Below are positions 17,048 through 25,838 of a stretch of 30,489 nt of DNA, one piece after another. The translations under genes and the position numbers were made by a program. The stretch comes from Methyloceanibacter sp. (lineage in GTDB: Bacteria; Pseudomonadota; Alphaproteobacteria; Rhizobiales; Methyloligellaceae): assembly GCA_016649675.1 (NCBI GenBank), contig JAENXG010000007.1:1-30489 (forward strand), read 5' to 3'. The notes beneath the pieces are model-generated. The model did no database searches, had not been told where the DNA came from, and worked only from the letters and a program-made list of their open reading frames with translations. How positions within the stretch are numbered: position 1 is the stretch's first letter; every line of letters begins with the position of its first letter.

Positions 17048-17650
17048 ATGCGAGGTCGCTTCCTCACCGTCATCCTTGCCGGCTTCCTCATCGGGGCGCT
17101 CGGAGGCGCTTCCGCACTTTTCCTCACCAAGCGCGCGGAGGCTCCGCAAGTGGAGACCAGCGGCAAGGCGCTCATCGGCGGCCCTTTCGCCCTCACCGAT
17201 CAGACCGGAAAGATGGTCACCGACCAGGATTTCCGCGGCCGCTACATGCTCATCTTCTTTGGTTTCACCCATTGCCCCGATATCTGCCCCGCCGAGCTCC
17301 AAGTGATGTCCGCGACGCTCGATGGACTCGGCCCCAAAGCGGCCGAAGTCGTGCCCATCTTCATCACGCTCGACCCCGAGCGTGATACGCAGGCGATCAT
17401 GGGCGATTATGTCAAGAATTTCGGCCCAAGCTTTGTCGGCCTTACGGGGTCGCTGGAAGCAATCGCGGAAGCCGCCAAGGCGTACCGGGTCACCTACTCA
17501 AAGTTTCAAGAAGATAAAACGACAAGCGATTATAGTATCGATCATTCTGCGCTGGTCTATCTCATGGGACCAGATGGCAATTACATCACTCATTTCGCTT
17601 ACGGGACCCCTGCCGCAAAAATGACCGCGACCCTCCGCCGCTACTTATAG
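17048..17650 (+). CDS. senC: Sco/SenC family copper chaperone for cytochrome c oxidase
   Basis: Membrane-anchored thioredoxin-fold protein that delivers copper to the CuA site of cytochrome c oxidase or acts as a thiol reductant. The 200-residue product has one N-terminal membrane anchor (about 6-26), the CxxxC copper motif 'THCPDIC' (Cys76 and Cys80) and the third ligand His166 in 'SIDHSALVYL'. Its ATG directly follows the permease stop (TAGATG). In Rhodobacter senC lies between regB and regA; here it sits on the other side of the kinase gene behind two ABC genes, which supports a functional tie to the redox regulators. The last part of the gene is noticeably richer in A+T than its neighbours. 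Confidence 0.93.
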   Translation: MRGRFLTVILAGFLIGALGGASALFLTKRAEAPQVETSGKALIGGPFALTDQTGKMVTDQDFRGRYMLIFFGFTHCPDICPAELQVMSATLDGLGPKAAEVVPIFITLDPERDTQAIMGDYVKNFGPSFVGLTGSLEAIAEAAKAYRVTYSKFQEDKTTSDYSIDHSALVYLMGPDGNYITHFAYGTPAAKMTATLRRYL

Positions 17651-17718
17651 CCGCGCGACGGATGCGCCCCCGCGGCAAGTTGTCATTGCGCCGCAACATA
17701 GAATCACCATTTGATTCC

Positions 17719-17744
17719 GCGATGCAGCATTTAAGATGCATCGC
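17719..17744 (+). promoter_or_regulatory. inverted repeat just upstream of the phaZ ribosome-binding site
   Basis: Perfect 8-base arms GCGATGCA (17719-17726) and TGCATCGC (17737-17744) flank the 10-base loop GCATTTAAGA. The loop itself can form a rival small hairpin (GCAT 17727-17730 with ATGC 17736-17739). The repeat ends 4 bases before the AGGAGG at 17749-17754. It may be a protein operator (PHA regulators such as PhaR are reported to bind TGC-rich sites) or an RNA hairpin that controls access to the ribosome-binding site. The function is not established. Confidence 0.55.
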
Positions 17745-17761
17745 AAGCAGGAGGTCGATCC

Positions 17762-19033
17762 GTGCTCTACCATCTCTATGAGTTGAACCAGGCCGCCTTG
17801 AGTCCAGCCAGGGCCGCGGCGGACGCCTATAGGCTGCTGTTCCGCAATCCGTTGAACCCGGCCTCCTATACGCCGCTCGGCCGCGGTGCCGCGGCGGCGC
17901 TCGAGCTGTTCGAGCGCACCACGCGCCGCTACGGCAAGCCCGCCTGGGGGATCGATGAGACTGAGGTGAGCGGCCGCAAGGTCGCCGTCCGCGAGCGTAC
18001 CCTCCTCACCAAGCCATTCTGCAATCTCGTTTATTTCGAACGGGACGTGTCGGCGCGCCGCCGCCGTAACGACCCCAAGCTCCTGGTCGTGGCGCCCATG
18101 GCCGGGCATCATTCAACACTTCTCCGCGGCACCGTGCGCGATCTCCTCCCGCACCACGAGGTCTATGTCACCGAATGGCAGGACGCCCGCTTCGTCCCCC
18201 GCGCCGACGGGTCTTTCGACCTCGACGACTATATCGACTACATCATTGAATTTATACGGGTTTTCGGCGGCGACGTGCATGTGATGGGGGTCTGCCAGCC
18301 GACCGTCCCGGTGTTCGCCGCTGTGGCTCTGATGGAAGCCATGGGCGATCCCGCCGTGCCGCGCTCGATGATCCTCATGGCCGGCCCCATCGATTCGCGC
18401 CAGAGCCCGACGGAGGTCAACCGCTTCGCCGAGGCGCGCACGCTCGCTTGGTTCCGCCGCAACGTCATCACCCAGGTTCCGTGGCCCTATCCGGGCGTGA
18501 TGCGGGATGTCTATCCAGGATTTCTGCAGCTTAGCGGCTTCATGGGCATGAATTTCGACCGCCATGTCACGGCGCATCGCGATCTCTTCCACAATCTGAT
18601 TCGTGGAGACGGCGATTCCGCCGACAAGCACCGTGAGTTCTACGACGAATTTCTCGCGGTGATGGACCTGTCAGCTGACTATTACCTGCAGACCATCGAG
18701 ACTGTCTTCCTCGAGCATAAGCTTCCCAAGGGGTTGATGGTCCACCGCAACAGCCTCGTCGATCCCGGCAAGATCCACAGAGTGGCGCTGATGACCGTGG
18801 AAGGCGAGAAAGACGATATTTCTGGGATCGGTCAGACCTACGCTGCACAAGTTTTGTGCAAGAAGCTCCCCGACACCATGCGCGCGCACCATTTGCAGCC
18901 CGGCGTCGGCCATTACGGGGTTTTCAACGGATCGCGCTTCCGCAACGAAATAGTACCGAAAATACGCGATTTCATAGGGTCCCACCAGCGACGGAGGGGG
19001 GTGTTGGCGCGGGCCTTCGGCCGATCTGCCTAA
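17762..19033 (+). CDS. phaZ: intracellular polyhydroxyalkanoate depolymerase
   Basis: Breaks down stored PHA granules in the cytoplasm. The 423-residue protein lacks a signal peptide and has the intracellular PhaZ layout: 'MLYHLYELNQAALSPARAAA' at the N-terminus and 'VAPMAGHHSTLLRGTV' at 110-125. The nucleophile Cys178 in 'MGVCQPT', Asp351 in 'EGEKDDISG' and His384 in 'GVGHYGVF' match the Cys-Asp-His triad of Cupriavidus PhaZ1 in order and near-identical spacing. The start is GTG with AGGAGG seven bases upstream, an unusually strong site for the window. An inverted repeat precedes it and a hairpin follows its stop. It is separate from phaC by about 12 kb. Confidence 0.93.
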   Translation: MLYHLYELNQAALSPARAAADAYRLLFRNPLNPASYTPLGRGAAAALELFERTTRRYGKPAWGIDETEVSGRKVAVRERTLLTKPFCNLVYFERDVSARRRRNDPKLLVVAPMAGHHSTLLRGTVRDLLPHHEVYVTEWQDARFVPRADGSFDLDDYIDYIIEFIRVFGGDVHVMGVCQPTVPVFAAVALMEAMGDPAVPRSMILMAGPIDSRQSPTEVNRFAEARTLAWFRRNVITQVPWPYPGVMRDVYPGFLQLSGFMGMNFDRHVTAHRDLFHNLIRGDGDSADKHREFYDEFLAVMDLSADYYLQTIETVFLEHKLPKGLMVHRNSLVDPGKIHRVALMTVEGEKDDISGIGQTYAAQVLCKKLPDTMRAHHLQPGVGHYGVFNGSRFRNEIVPKIRDFIGSHQRRRGVLARAFGRSA

Positions 19034-19066
19034 AGCAGGGGCGAGCGCTCCCCAAAAAGCCCTGCT
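19034..19066 (+). terminator. hairpin directly after phaZ
   Basis: Seven-base arms AGCAGGG (19034-19040) and CCCTGCT (19060-19066) enclose a second possible stem of GGGG and CCCC. It begins on the base after the phaZ stop. No T tract follows, so it may stabilise or attenuate the transcript rather than end it on its own. Confidence 0.45.
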
Positions 19067-19119
19067 AATCTGTTGGCCGCCGATTCGGGAGGCCGGACGG
19101 CGACAGTAGGGAGCGTCAC

Positions 19120-19962
19120 ATGCTTAAGCGGCTCAATCTCGGTCGCGGCGAGACCATCGAGGTCAAGATCCGCGGTCTCGGCATTCCCATGGTGCTGAAG
19201 CGTAGCGCGCGCGCGCGCCGCTTCAGTCTGCAGGTGAGCGAAGCGCGCCGTGGCGCCGTGCTCACCATGCCGGTCTATTCGAGCTTCGCCGACGCCGACG
19301 AATTCCTGTCGCGCCATCTCGATTGGCTGAAGGAGCGCGTCGCCGGTCTGTCGGAGCCTGTGCCCTTCACCCATGGCGCCATCATTCCCTTGCGCGGCTT
19401 CGCCCATGTGCTTCGTTTTGCCGGGTTGGTGCACCGGCGCGGCGTGGTGTGGATCGAAGCGGCGGAGGACGCCAAGGCGGCACCCGCTTGGCCCGAAGGC
19501 GCGCGCGTGGCGATCAAGAGGCTGCCGCGCCTCTATGTGGCGGGCGAGGACGAGCACGCGCCGCGGCGCCTGCTCGACTGGCTGAAGCGCCAGGCCCATC
19601 TTGATCTGAATGCCCGCGTGGCGCTCCATGCCAAGCGCCTCGATCTGACCCCTAAGCGCCTCTTCGTGCGCGACCAGACCACGCGCTGGGGATCGTGCTC
19701 GACGAGCGGAGCGCTGTCGTTCTCCTGGCGCCTCGTGCTGGCGCCGCCTTTCGTGCTCGATTACCTCGCCGCGCACGAGGTGGCCCATCTCGGCCACATG
19801 AATCACGGTCCGCGTTTCTGGGGCCTCGTCGAGCGCACCATGCCGCGCTACGACGAGGCGAGGACCTGGCTGCGCAAGCATGGCGCAAGCCTGCACCGCT
19901 ATGGTGCCGAGGGGATGCAGCCCGCCTCGCGCGGCCAATCGCCGAAGCGCAGCATCGAGTAG
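19120..19962 (+). CDS. YgjP-like (DUF45/SprT-type) zinc metallopeptidase
   Basis: A 280-residue protein of the YgjP/DUF45 (M48-related) family. The C-terminal half holds the zinc motif HEVAH (His219, Glu220, His223) followed by His229 in 'GHMNHGPRFW', and the family-typical 'TTRWGSCSTSGALSFSWRL' at 187-205. The N-terminal half is a beta-rich region with 'LKRSARARRFSLQVSE'. The role is poorly defined; members have been linked to nucleic-acid or protein quality control, so I give no function. It follows phaZ on the same strand after 86 nt and is convergent with the penicillin-binding protein gene, whose stop lies two bases away. Confidence 0.88.
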   Translation: MLKRLNLGRGETIEVKIRGLGIPMVLKRSARARRFSLQVSEARRGAVLTMPVYSSFADADEFLSRHLDWLKERVAGLSEPVPFTHGAIIPLRGFAHVLRFAGLVHRRGVVWIEAAEDAKAAPAWPEGARVAIKRLPRLYVAGEDEHAPRRLLDWLKRQAHLDLNARVALHAKRLDLTPKRLFVRDQTTRWGSCSTSGALSFSWRLVLAPPFVLDYLAAHEVAHLGHMNHGPRFWGLVERTMPRYDEARTWLRKHGASLHRYGAEGMQPASRGQSPKRSIE

Positions 19963-19963
19963 C

Positions 19964-22003
19964 CTACTGGCCGGAGAGGACACCGAGCACGCGCTGGAAG
20001 AGCGGCGCGTCGTCGCTCTTTGCCGGTGCATGCCACGGCAGCGAGGCCACGGTGTCCTGCAGGCGCGGGGCGCTCGTTCCAGGAAGCGGCAGCGGCGTCT
20101 TGTCCTGGTGGGCGTAGACCATGATCTCGTGCCACAGCCTCGCCGGAAGCATGCCGCCGGTGACCTTCTTCATGCGCGAGCCGTCGTCGTTGCCGATCCA
20201 CACGCCCGCCACGTATTGCGCGGTGTAGCCGACGAACCAGGCGTCGCGGTAGCTCTGGGTCGTGCCGGTCTTGCCCGCGGCGATATGATCGGCAAGGGCC
20301 GCCTGCTTACCCGTGCCGCGGACGATCGTCGCGTTCAGCATGTCGTTCATGGCGCCGACATAAGGCAGCGCCACGACCTGGCCGCTGGTCGAGCGCTCGC
20401 GCTCGTACAGCACCTTGCCGTCGCCGTTGCGCACGCGCGTGATGATGTGGGGGAGGACGCCCTGGCCGCCATTGGCGAAGGGCGTATAGGCGCCAGTGAG
20501 CTCCATCAGCGTGACCTCGGCGGTGCCGAGCGCGATCGAGGGTTGGTCGTGCAGCCTGGAATGGATGCCGAGACGGCGCGCCGTCCGCACCACCTTCCAC
20601 GGCCCCACCTCTGCCGCGAGCCGCACGGCGACCGTGTTGATCGACTGGGCGAGGCTATCCCGCAAAGACACCTCGCCCTGATAGATGCCGGTGTAGTTCT
20701 TGGGCGACCACCCGGCGACCGTGGTCGGCCCGTCATAGGCCATGGAGTCGGGCGTATAGCCGCTCTCGAGCGCGGCGAGATAGACGAAGGGCTTAAAGGC
20801 CGAGCCCGGCTGCCTGAGCGACTTGATGGCGCGGTCGAACGGGCTCGCGCTATAGGAGCGGCCGCCGACCAGCGCCTTGACGCCGCCCATGGGATCGAGC
20901 ACCACCACGGAGCCTTCGCTGGCGGCAAGATCGGGCCCTTCCTCGTCGAGCATGTGGCGGAGCGCCTGTTGGGAGACCCGCTGGAGGCCGGCGTCGATGG
21001 TGGTGTCGACGATCAGGTCGCCGTCGCTCTCGCCGACGAATTCCGGGAGGAGCTCTGCCACCCAATCGACGGCGTAGGGGTAGCCGGTATCGTCGCCCTT
21101 GGCGGACAGCTTGAGCGGCTGCTGGCTTGCGTCACGCGCTTGCTCGGGCGAGAGGAACCCCGCCTCGACCATATTCTCCAGCACCTCGTCGACGCGGACG
21201 GTGGCAAGCTTCACGCTCCTTGTGGGGGCGTAGCGCGAGGGCGCCTTGAGCAGGCCTGCCAGGAGCGCGGCTTGCGAGAGCGTGACGAAGCGCGCCGACT
21301 TGCCGAAATAGTGGCGCGAGGCGGCCTCGACCCCGTAGGTGCCGCCGCCGAAATAGACGCGATTGATATAGAGCTCGAGGATCTCGTCCTTGGAGAAGCG
21401 CTGCTCGAGCCAAATCGCATAGATCACCTCTTCGAGCTTCCGCGTCATCGTGCGCTGCGGGCTCAAGAACAGGTTCTTGGCGAGCTGCTGGGTGATGGTG
21501 GAGCCGCCTTGGACCACGGTGCCGGCGCTAGCGTTGCGGAAGGTGGCGCGGATGAGGCCGAGCGGATCGATGCCGAAATGGTGATAGAAGCGGCGGTCTT
21601 CCGTCGCGATCACGGCTTGCGCGAGATAAGGCGGCAGCGCGTCGAGGCGCACATGGCCGCGGCGCAAGCCCCGCTCGGCGAGTACGGTGCCGTCGGCGGA
21701 GAGAATGGTGACGTTGGGCGGACGGTCGTCGAGCGCGGCGATGATGGGGTCCGGCACCCGGGCGATGAAATAGACCACGGCCAGCCCGAGCACGATAGTG
21801 CCCCAGATGAGGCTGAGCAGCGAAAGGCGCGCGGCGCGGTAAAGAAGAGGGTGGCGGGCCAGCGCCCGTCTTAGTCTGGACGGCTTGCGTTTGCTGCGTG
21901 ACACGCGCGGCCGCTTGGGGACGCCTCGCCTTATGCCGAAGGGGGGCTCGGTTCGGTTATGCCCCTTTGCCGCCGGCCTCACGCTCCGCCGCGCGCACTG
22001 CAT
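19964..22003 (-). CDS. class A penicillin-binding protein (1A family), transglycosylase/transpeptidase
   Basis: Bifunctional peptidoglycan synthase in the inner membrane. From the ATG at 22003 it has 679 residues: a basic cytoplasmic tail, one membrane helix (about 60-80), a GT51 glycosyltransferase domain with catalytic Glu135 in 'ATEDRRFYHHFGID' and 'GGSTITQQLAKNLFL', then a transpeptidase domain with SxxK at 401-404 ('PGSAFKPF'), SIN at 454-456 and KTG at 578-580. It is shorter than canonical PBP1A (about 800) because no sizeable insert domain separates the two. A TTG at 22027 or a GTG within the basic tail are other possible starts. The product of this class is often named Pbp1A/MrcA, but the paralogue cannot be settled here. 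Confidence 0.9.
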   Translation of the reverse strand: MQCARRSVRPAAKGHNRTEPPFGIRRGVPKRPRVSRSKRKPSRLRRALARHPLLYRAARLSLLSLIWGTIVLGLAVVYFIARVPDPIIAALDDRPPNVTILSADGTVLAERGLRRGHVRLDALPPYLAQAVIATEDRRFYHHFGIDPLGLIRATFRNASAGTVVQGGSTITQQLAKNLFLSPQRTMTRKLEEVIYAIWLEQRFSKDEILELYINRVYFGGGTYGVEAASRHYFGKSARFVTLSQAALLAGLLKAPSRYAPTRSVKLATVRVDEVLENMVEAGFLSPEQARDASQQPLKLSAKGDDTGYPYAVDWVAELLPEFVGESDGDLIVDTTIDAGLQRVSQQALRHMLDEEGPDLAASEGSVVVLDPMGGVKALVGGRSYSASPFDRAIKSLRQPGSAFKPFVYLAALESGYTPDSMAYDGPTTVAGWSPKNYTGIYQGEVSLRDSLAQSINTVAVRLAAEVGPWKVVRTARRLGIHSRLHDQPSIALGTAEVTLMELTGAYTPFANGGQGVLPHIITRVRNGDGKVLYERERSTSGQVVALPYVGAMNDMLNATIVRGTGKQAALADHIAAGKTGTTQSYRDAWFVGYTAQYVAGVWIGNDDGSRMKKVTGGMLPARLWHEIMVYAHQDKTPLPLPGTSAPRLQDTVASLPWHAPAKSDDAPLFQRVLGVLSGQ

Positions 22004-22141
22004 GATCTTCCGCACCCTTCCAGACAAGCGAAGGCGAGCTTCGCGAGTACCGAAGAGCGCCTGCGAACCTCAGAGCGGAAAGCCTAGGCGTTCCGGATTG
22101 ACACAGTGTTAAAGGATTGAGGCACTAGCCGCGCCGCCAGC

Positions 22142-24577
22142 CTACACATCAAGATTGGCCACATAGAGCGCGTTGGCCTGGATGAACTCGCGCCGCGGCT
22201 CCACCACGTCGCCCATGAGGCGCGAGAAGATGTCGTCGGCGTCCTCGCCTTCCTTGATCTTGACCTGGAGGATGGTGCGGGTGTCGAGGTCGAGCGTCGT
22301 GTCCCATAGCTGGCCTGGGTTCATCTCGCCGAGGCCCTTGTAGCGCTGCAGCGTCAGCCCCTTGCGGCCGGCCGTCATCACCGCGTCCAGGAGCTCGCTC
22401 GGGCCGTGCACGGCGAGACTGATGTCCTTGCGCTTGAGCGAGGCCGGCTTGGCGTAGACCTCCTGCAGATGCGGGGCATGATGGTCGAGCTTGAGCGCGT
22501 CGGCTGAGCCTATGAACGGCCCGTCGATCAGATGAGACTCCATGACGCCTCTGACCTCGCGCCAGAAGCGCAAGCCGCCTTCGGGGAGCGCCTCGCCGTG
22601 CCAGCCCCGCTCGGTCTCCTCCGACAGCGCATCGAGGCGCTTGGCGATATAGGCGGCTGCCGCTTGCGCCTGCTTGGGGTCTTTCAGCACCTTGGGGGTC
22701 AGCACGCCGGCAATGGCCGCCTGCTCGACGACGAAGCGCGAATAGCGGCTATGCAGGCCTTTGAGGATCGAGCCGATCTTGCGCGCGGTCTCGACGATGT
22801 CGCGCAAGTCCGCGCCGGTGCGGTTCGCGCTGTCGCCGGTGACGAGAAGCGCATCTTCGAGGCCTTCGCCGATGAGATAGTCCTCGAGCGCCCTCTCATC
22901 CTTGAGGTAGCGCTCCGACTGGCCGCGCTTCACCTTGTAGAGGGGCGGCTGCGCAATGAACAAATGCCCCGCCTCCACGAGCTTCGGCATCTGCCGGTAG
23001 AAGAAGGTGAGGAGCAGCGTGCGGATATGGGCGCCGTCGACATCGGCGTCGGTCATGATGATGACCTTGTGGTAGCGGAGCTTGGCGAGGTCGAAATCGT
23101 CGCGGCCGATGCCGGTGCCGAGTGCGGTGATCAGCGTGCCGATCTCCTGGCTTCCCAGCATCTTGTCGAAGCGCGCCCGCTCGACGTTGAGGATCTTGCC
23201 GCGCAGCGGGAGCACGGCCTGGAAGGCGCGGTCGCGCGCCTGCTTGGCGCTGCCGCCGGCCGAATCGCCCTCGACCAGGAAGATCTCGGACTTGGCGGGA
23301 TCGCGCTCCTGGCAATCGGCGAGCTTGCCGGGGAGCGAGGCCATGTCGAGCGCCCCCTTGCGGCGGGTGAGATCGCGCGCCTTCCGCGCCGCCTCGCGCG
23401 CGGCGGCGGCCTCGACGATCTTCTGCACGATGTTGCGCGCCTCGCCGGGATTCTCCTCGAACCATTGCGACAGGGCCTCGGCCATGACGCTCTCGACCAC
23501 CGGGCGCACCTCGGAGGAGACGAGCTTGTCCTTGGTCTGGCTCGAGAATTTGGGGTCAGGCACCTTGATCGAGAGCACGCAGGACAAGCCCTCGCGGGCG
23601 TCGTCGCCGGTGAGCGCCACCTTTTCCTTCTTGGCGATGCCCGACTCCGCGGCATAAGTGTTGACGGTGCGCGTGAGCGCCGCGCGGAAGCCGGCCAGAT
23701 GTGTGCCGCCGTCGCGCTGAGGGATGTTGTTGGTGAAGCACAGCACGTTCTCGTGGTAGCTGTCGTTCCACCACAAGGCGGCCTCGATGGTGATGCGGTC
23801 CTGGGTCTTCTCCACCACGATCGGCTCTTGGATCAGCGCGTGCTTGGTGCGGTCGAGGTAGCGGACGAAGGCGCGCAAGCCGCCCTCATAGCGCATCTCC
23901 TCGTCCTTGGGCTCGACGCCGCGGTGATCCGACAGCACGATGCGCACGCCCGAGTTCAGAAAGGCGAGCTCACGCAGGCGATGCTCGAGCGTCGCATAGT
24001 CGAACTCGATCATGGTGAAGGTCTTGGTGCTCGGCACGAAGGTGATGCGCGTGCCGGTCTTGCCGGCTGAGTCCGCGACGGCCTTGAGCGGCGCCTCGGG
24101 CACGCCGTCGGCAAAGCGCACGAAGTGCTCCTTGCCGTCGCGCCAGATGGTGAGATCGAGCCGGCTCGACAGCGCGTTCACCACCGAGACGCCGACGCCG
24201 TGCAGCCCGCCCGACACCTTGTATGAGTCCTGGTCGAATTTCCCGCCGGCGTGGAGCTGCGTCATGATCACTTCGGCCGCCGAGACGCCTTCGCCCTTGT
24301 GGATCTCGGTCGGAATGCCGCGGCCGTTGTCTTCGACCGTGACCGAGCCTTCGGCGTTGAGAACGACCACGATTTCGTCGGCGTAGCCGGCGAGCGCCTC
24401 GTCGATGGCGTTGTCCACCACCTCGTAGACCATGTGGTGGAGACCCGAGCCGTCATCGGTGTCACCGATATACATGCCCGGCCGCTTGCGCACGGCGTCG
24501 AGGCCCTTCAGCACCTTGATGGATTCGGCGCCGTAATCGGAATCGGCGGCAACTTTGCGTTTGGAAGCTGGTGTCAT
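22142..24577 (-). CDS. gyrB: DNA gyrase subunit B
   Basis: ATPase subunit of gyrase, which introduces negative supercoils. From the ATG at 24577 it has 811 residues, normal for alphaproteobacteria. The GHKL ATP site is seen in 'EVVDNAIDEALAGY' (52-65) and 'DNGRGIP'. The TOPRIM domain has 'EGDSAGGSAKQARDR' beginning at Glu436 and 'MTDADVDGAHIRTLL' beginning at Met508. The C-terminal signature is 'QRYKGLGEMNPGQLWDTT'. The ATG at 24577 is preferred over a TTG at 24643 because AGGGA lies just upstream and 'MTPASKRK' leads into the conserved 'YGAESIKVLKGLDAVRKRPG'. It lies 55 bases after recF in the dnaA-dnaN-recF-gyrB order. Confidence 0.97.
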   Translation of the reverse strand: MTPASKRKVAADSDYGAESIKVLKGLDAVRKRPGMYIGDTDDGSGLHHMVYEVVDNAIDEALAGYADEIVVVLNAEGSVTVEDNGRGIPTEIHKGEGVSAAEVIMTQLHAGGKFDQDSYKVSGGLHGVGVSVVNALSSRLDLTIWRDGKEHFVRFADGVPEAPLKAVADSAGKTGTRITFVPSTKTFTMIEFDYATLEHRLRELAFLNSGVRIVLSDHRGVEPKDEEMRYEGGLRAFVRYLDRTKHALIQEPIVVEKTQDRITIEAALWWNDSYHENVLCFTNNIPQRDGGTHLAGFRAALTRTVNTYAAESGIAKKEKVALTGDDAREGLSCVLSIKVPDPKFSSQTKDKLVSSEVRPVVESVMAEALSQWFEENPGEARNIVQKIVEAAAAREAARKARDLTRRKGALDMASLPGKLADCQERDPAKSEIFLVEGDSAGGSAKQARDRAFQAVLPLRGKILNVERARFDKMLGSQEIGTLITALGTGIGRDDFDLAKLRYHKVIIMTDADVDGAHIRTLLLTFFYRQMPKLVEAGHLFIAQPPLYKVKRGQSERYLKDERALEDYLIGEGLEDALLVTGDSANRTGADLRDIVETARKIGSILKGLHSRYSRFVVEQAAIAGVLTPKVLKDPKQAQAAAAYIAKRLDALSEETERGWHGEALPEGGLRFWREVRGVMESHLIDGPFIGSADALKLDHHAPHLQEVYAKPASLKRKDISLAVHGPSELLDAVMTAGRKGLTLQRYKGLGEMNPGQLWDTTLDLDTRTILQVKIKEGEDADDIFSRLMGDVVEPRREFIQANALYVANLDV

Positions 24578-24632
24578 GGTTCCCTGAGGAAGGTTGTTGG
24601 TCTTTTTGGCGGCCTTGGCCGCCTCGAGTGAA

Positions 24633-25838
24633 TCAGGCCCCAATCATACCCCGATTCACCGTCAGGATTTGGGCGTCTTGTGCGATCGGGGCAAATAGGT
24701 CCCGGTCGGTTCCGGTCATCCAGGCCTGGGCGCCGAGGCGCAGAATTTCGCCAAAAAGCGCCTCCCGGCGGGCCTGGTCGAGATGCGCCGCCACCTCGTC
24801 CAGAAGGACCAGGGGGGAGGGGCCTTCGATCTCCTTGATCAGCTCGGCCTTGGCGAGAATGAGCCCGATCAGAAGCGCCTTCTGCTCGCCCGAAGAGCAG
24901 AGTTGCGCGGGCGCGTCTTTGGGGCCGTGCAATACAATTAGGTCGCTCAGATGCGGTCCTTCAAGGGCTCTGGCTGCCGCACGGTCGCGCTCGCGGCCTT
25001 GCTCAAGTATCAGGCGAAACTCGTCCTCGACCTCGGTTGCGGGTTTCTCCGCAAGCGCCCCTTCGAGGGTGCCCTCAAGCGCAAGCGAGGCCCAGGGGAA
25101 GGGGGTGCCGTCCCCCCGCGCAGCGCGTGTCCGGTCGATCAGGCTGGCGAGCCGCGCGGCGGCCTCGAGGCGCGCGGCGGCAATCGCCACGCCCGCTTCC
25201 GCCATCTGCTCCTCGAGCCCTTCGAACAGAGCGCGGCTGTCTTCGCGCATCTGGAACAGGCGATTGCGCTGGCGCATCGCCCGGTCATAGCGGCCAAGCG
25301 GCGAGCGCATCTTGGGGTCGACGGCGAGAACGAGCCGGTCGAGGAAGCGCCGGCGCTCGGAAGCCGGGCCGGTGAAGAGGCCGTCCATGGCGGGGATCAG
25401 CCAGACGAGCTTGACGAGATCGGCAAGCGCTCCTGCGCTCTGCTCCTTGCCGGCGATGCGCACGGTTCGGCCGGCGCCCTCATCCCGCGTGCCCGCGGCC
25501 AATCCGGTGCCGATGTCCACCTCGTCCTGGCGGGAGACGACCTTTGCTGCGACGGCAAAGCCTCCGGCGCCGTCGTGCCGGCAAAGCTCCTCATAGGGCC
25601 GGCCGCGTAAGCCGTGACCGGGCCCGAGCAGAGAGACCGCCTCAAGCAGGTTGGTCTTGCCCGAGCCATTGTCGCCGACCAGCACCACGGGGCGCGCATC
25701 GAGGGCAAGCTGCGCTCTGGCGTAGTTGCGGAAATCGGTGAGCTTCAGCTCGCGGACGAAAAGAAGCTGACGGGCCGGCCCCGCCGCCGTCTCCGCCATT
25801 GCCGCCTGTCGATCCTGCTCGCTGCGATGCGCCCTCAT
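24633..25838 (-). CDS. recF: DNA replication/repair protein RecF
   Basis: SMC-like ATPase that helps load RecA at gaps. The 401-residue product has Walker A 'GDNGSGKT' (55-62), a signature 'SSGEQKALLIGLILAKAEL' and Walker B 'PLVLLDEVAAHLD'. The ATG at 25838 overlaps the dnaN stop as ATGA, indicating translational coupling; an internal ATG at 25799 would remove 13 residues and start nearer to the conserved 'FVRELKLTDFRNYA'. The length is within the family range. Confidence 0.95.
   Translation of the reverse strand: MRAHRSEQDRQAAMAETAAGPARQLLFVRELKLTDFRNYARAQLALDARPVVLVGDNGSGKTNLLEAVSLLGPGHGLRGRPYEELCRHDGAGGFAVAAKVVSRQDEVDIGTGLAAGTRDEGAGRTVRIAGKEQSAGALADLVKLVWLIPAMDGLFTGPASERRRFLDRLVLAVDPKMRSPLGRYDRAMRQRNRLFQMREDSRALFEGLEEQMAEAGVAIAAARLEAAARLASLIDRTRAARGDGTPFPWASLALEGTLEGALAEKPATEVEDEFRLILEQGRERDRAAARALEGPHLSDLIVLHGPKDAPAQLCSSGEQKALLIGLILAKAELIKEIEGPSPLVLLDEVAAHLDQARREALFGEILRLGAQAWMTGTDRDLFAPIAQDAQILTVNRGMIGA

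Noticed and set aside
19880..21874. Plus-strand frame of 664 codons
   Set aside because: It overlaps the penicillin-binding protein gene on the opposite strand, which has intact catalytic motifs; the frame is rich in Arg, His and Asp as typical of GC-rich shadow frames.
22098..22103. Perfect TTGACA on the plus strand between gyrB and the penicillin-binding protein gene
   Set aside because: There is no -10 at 16-18 bases and no plus-strand gene downstream.
22532..24070. Long plus-strand frame of 512 codons
   Set aside because: It is the antisense of gyrB; high GC removes stop codons in the shadow frame and the protein resembles nothing.
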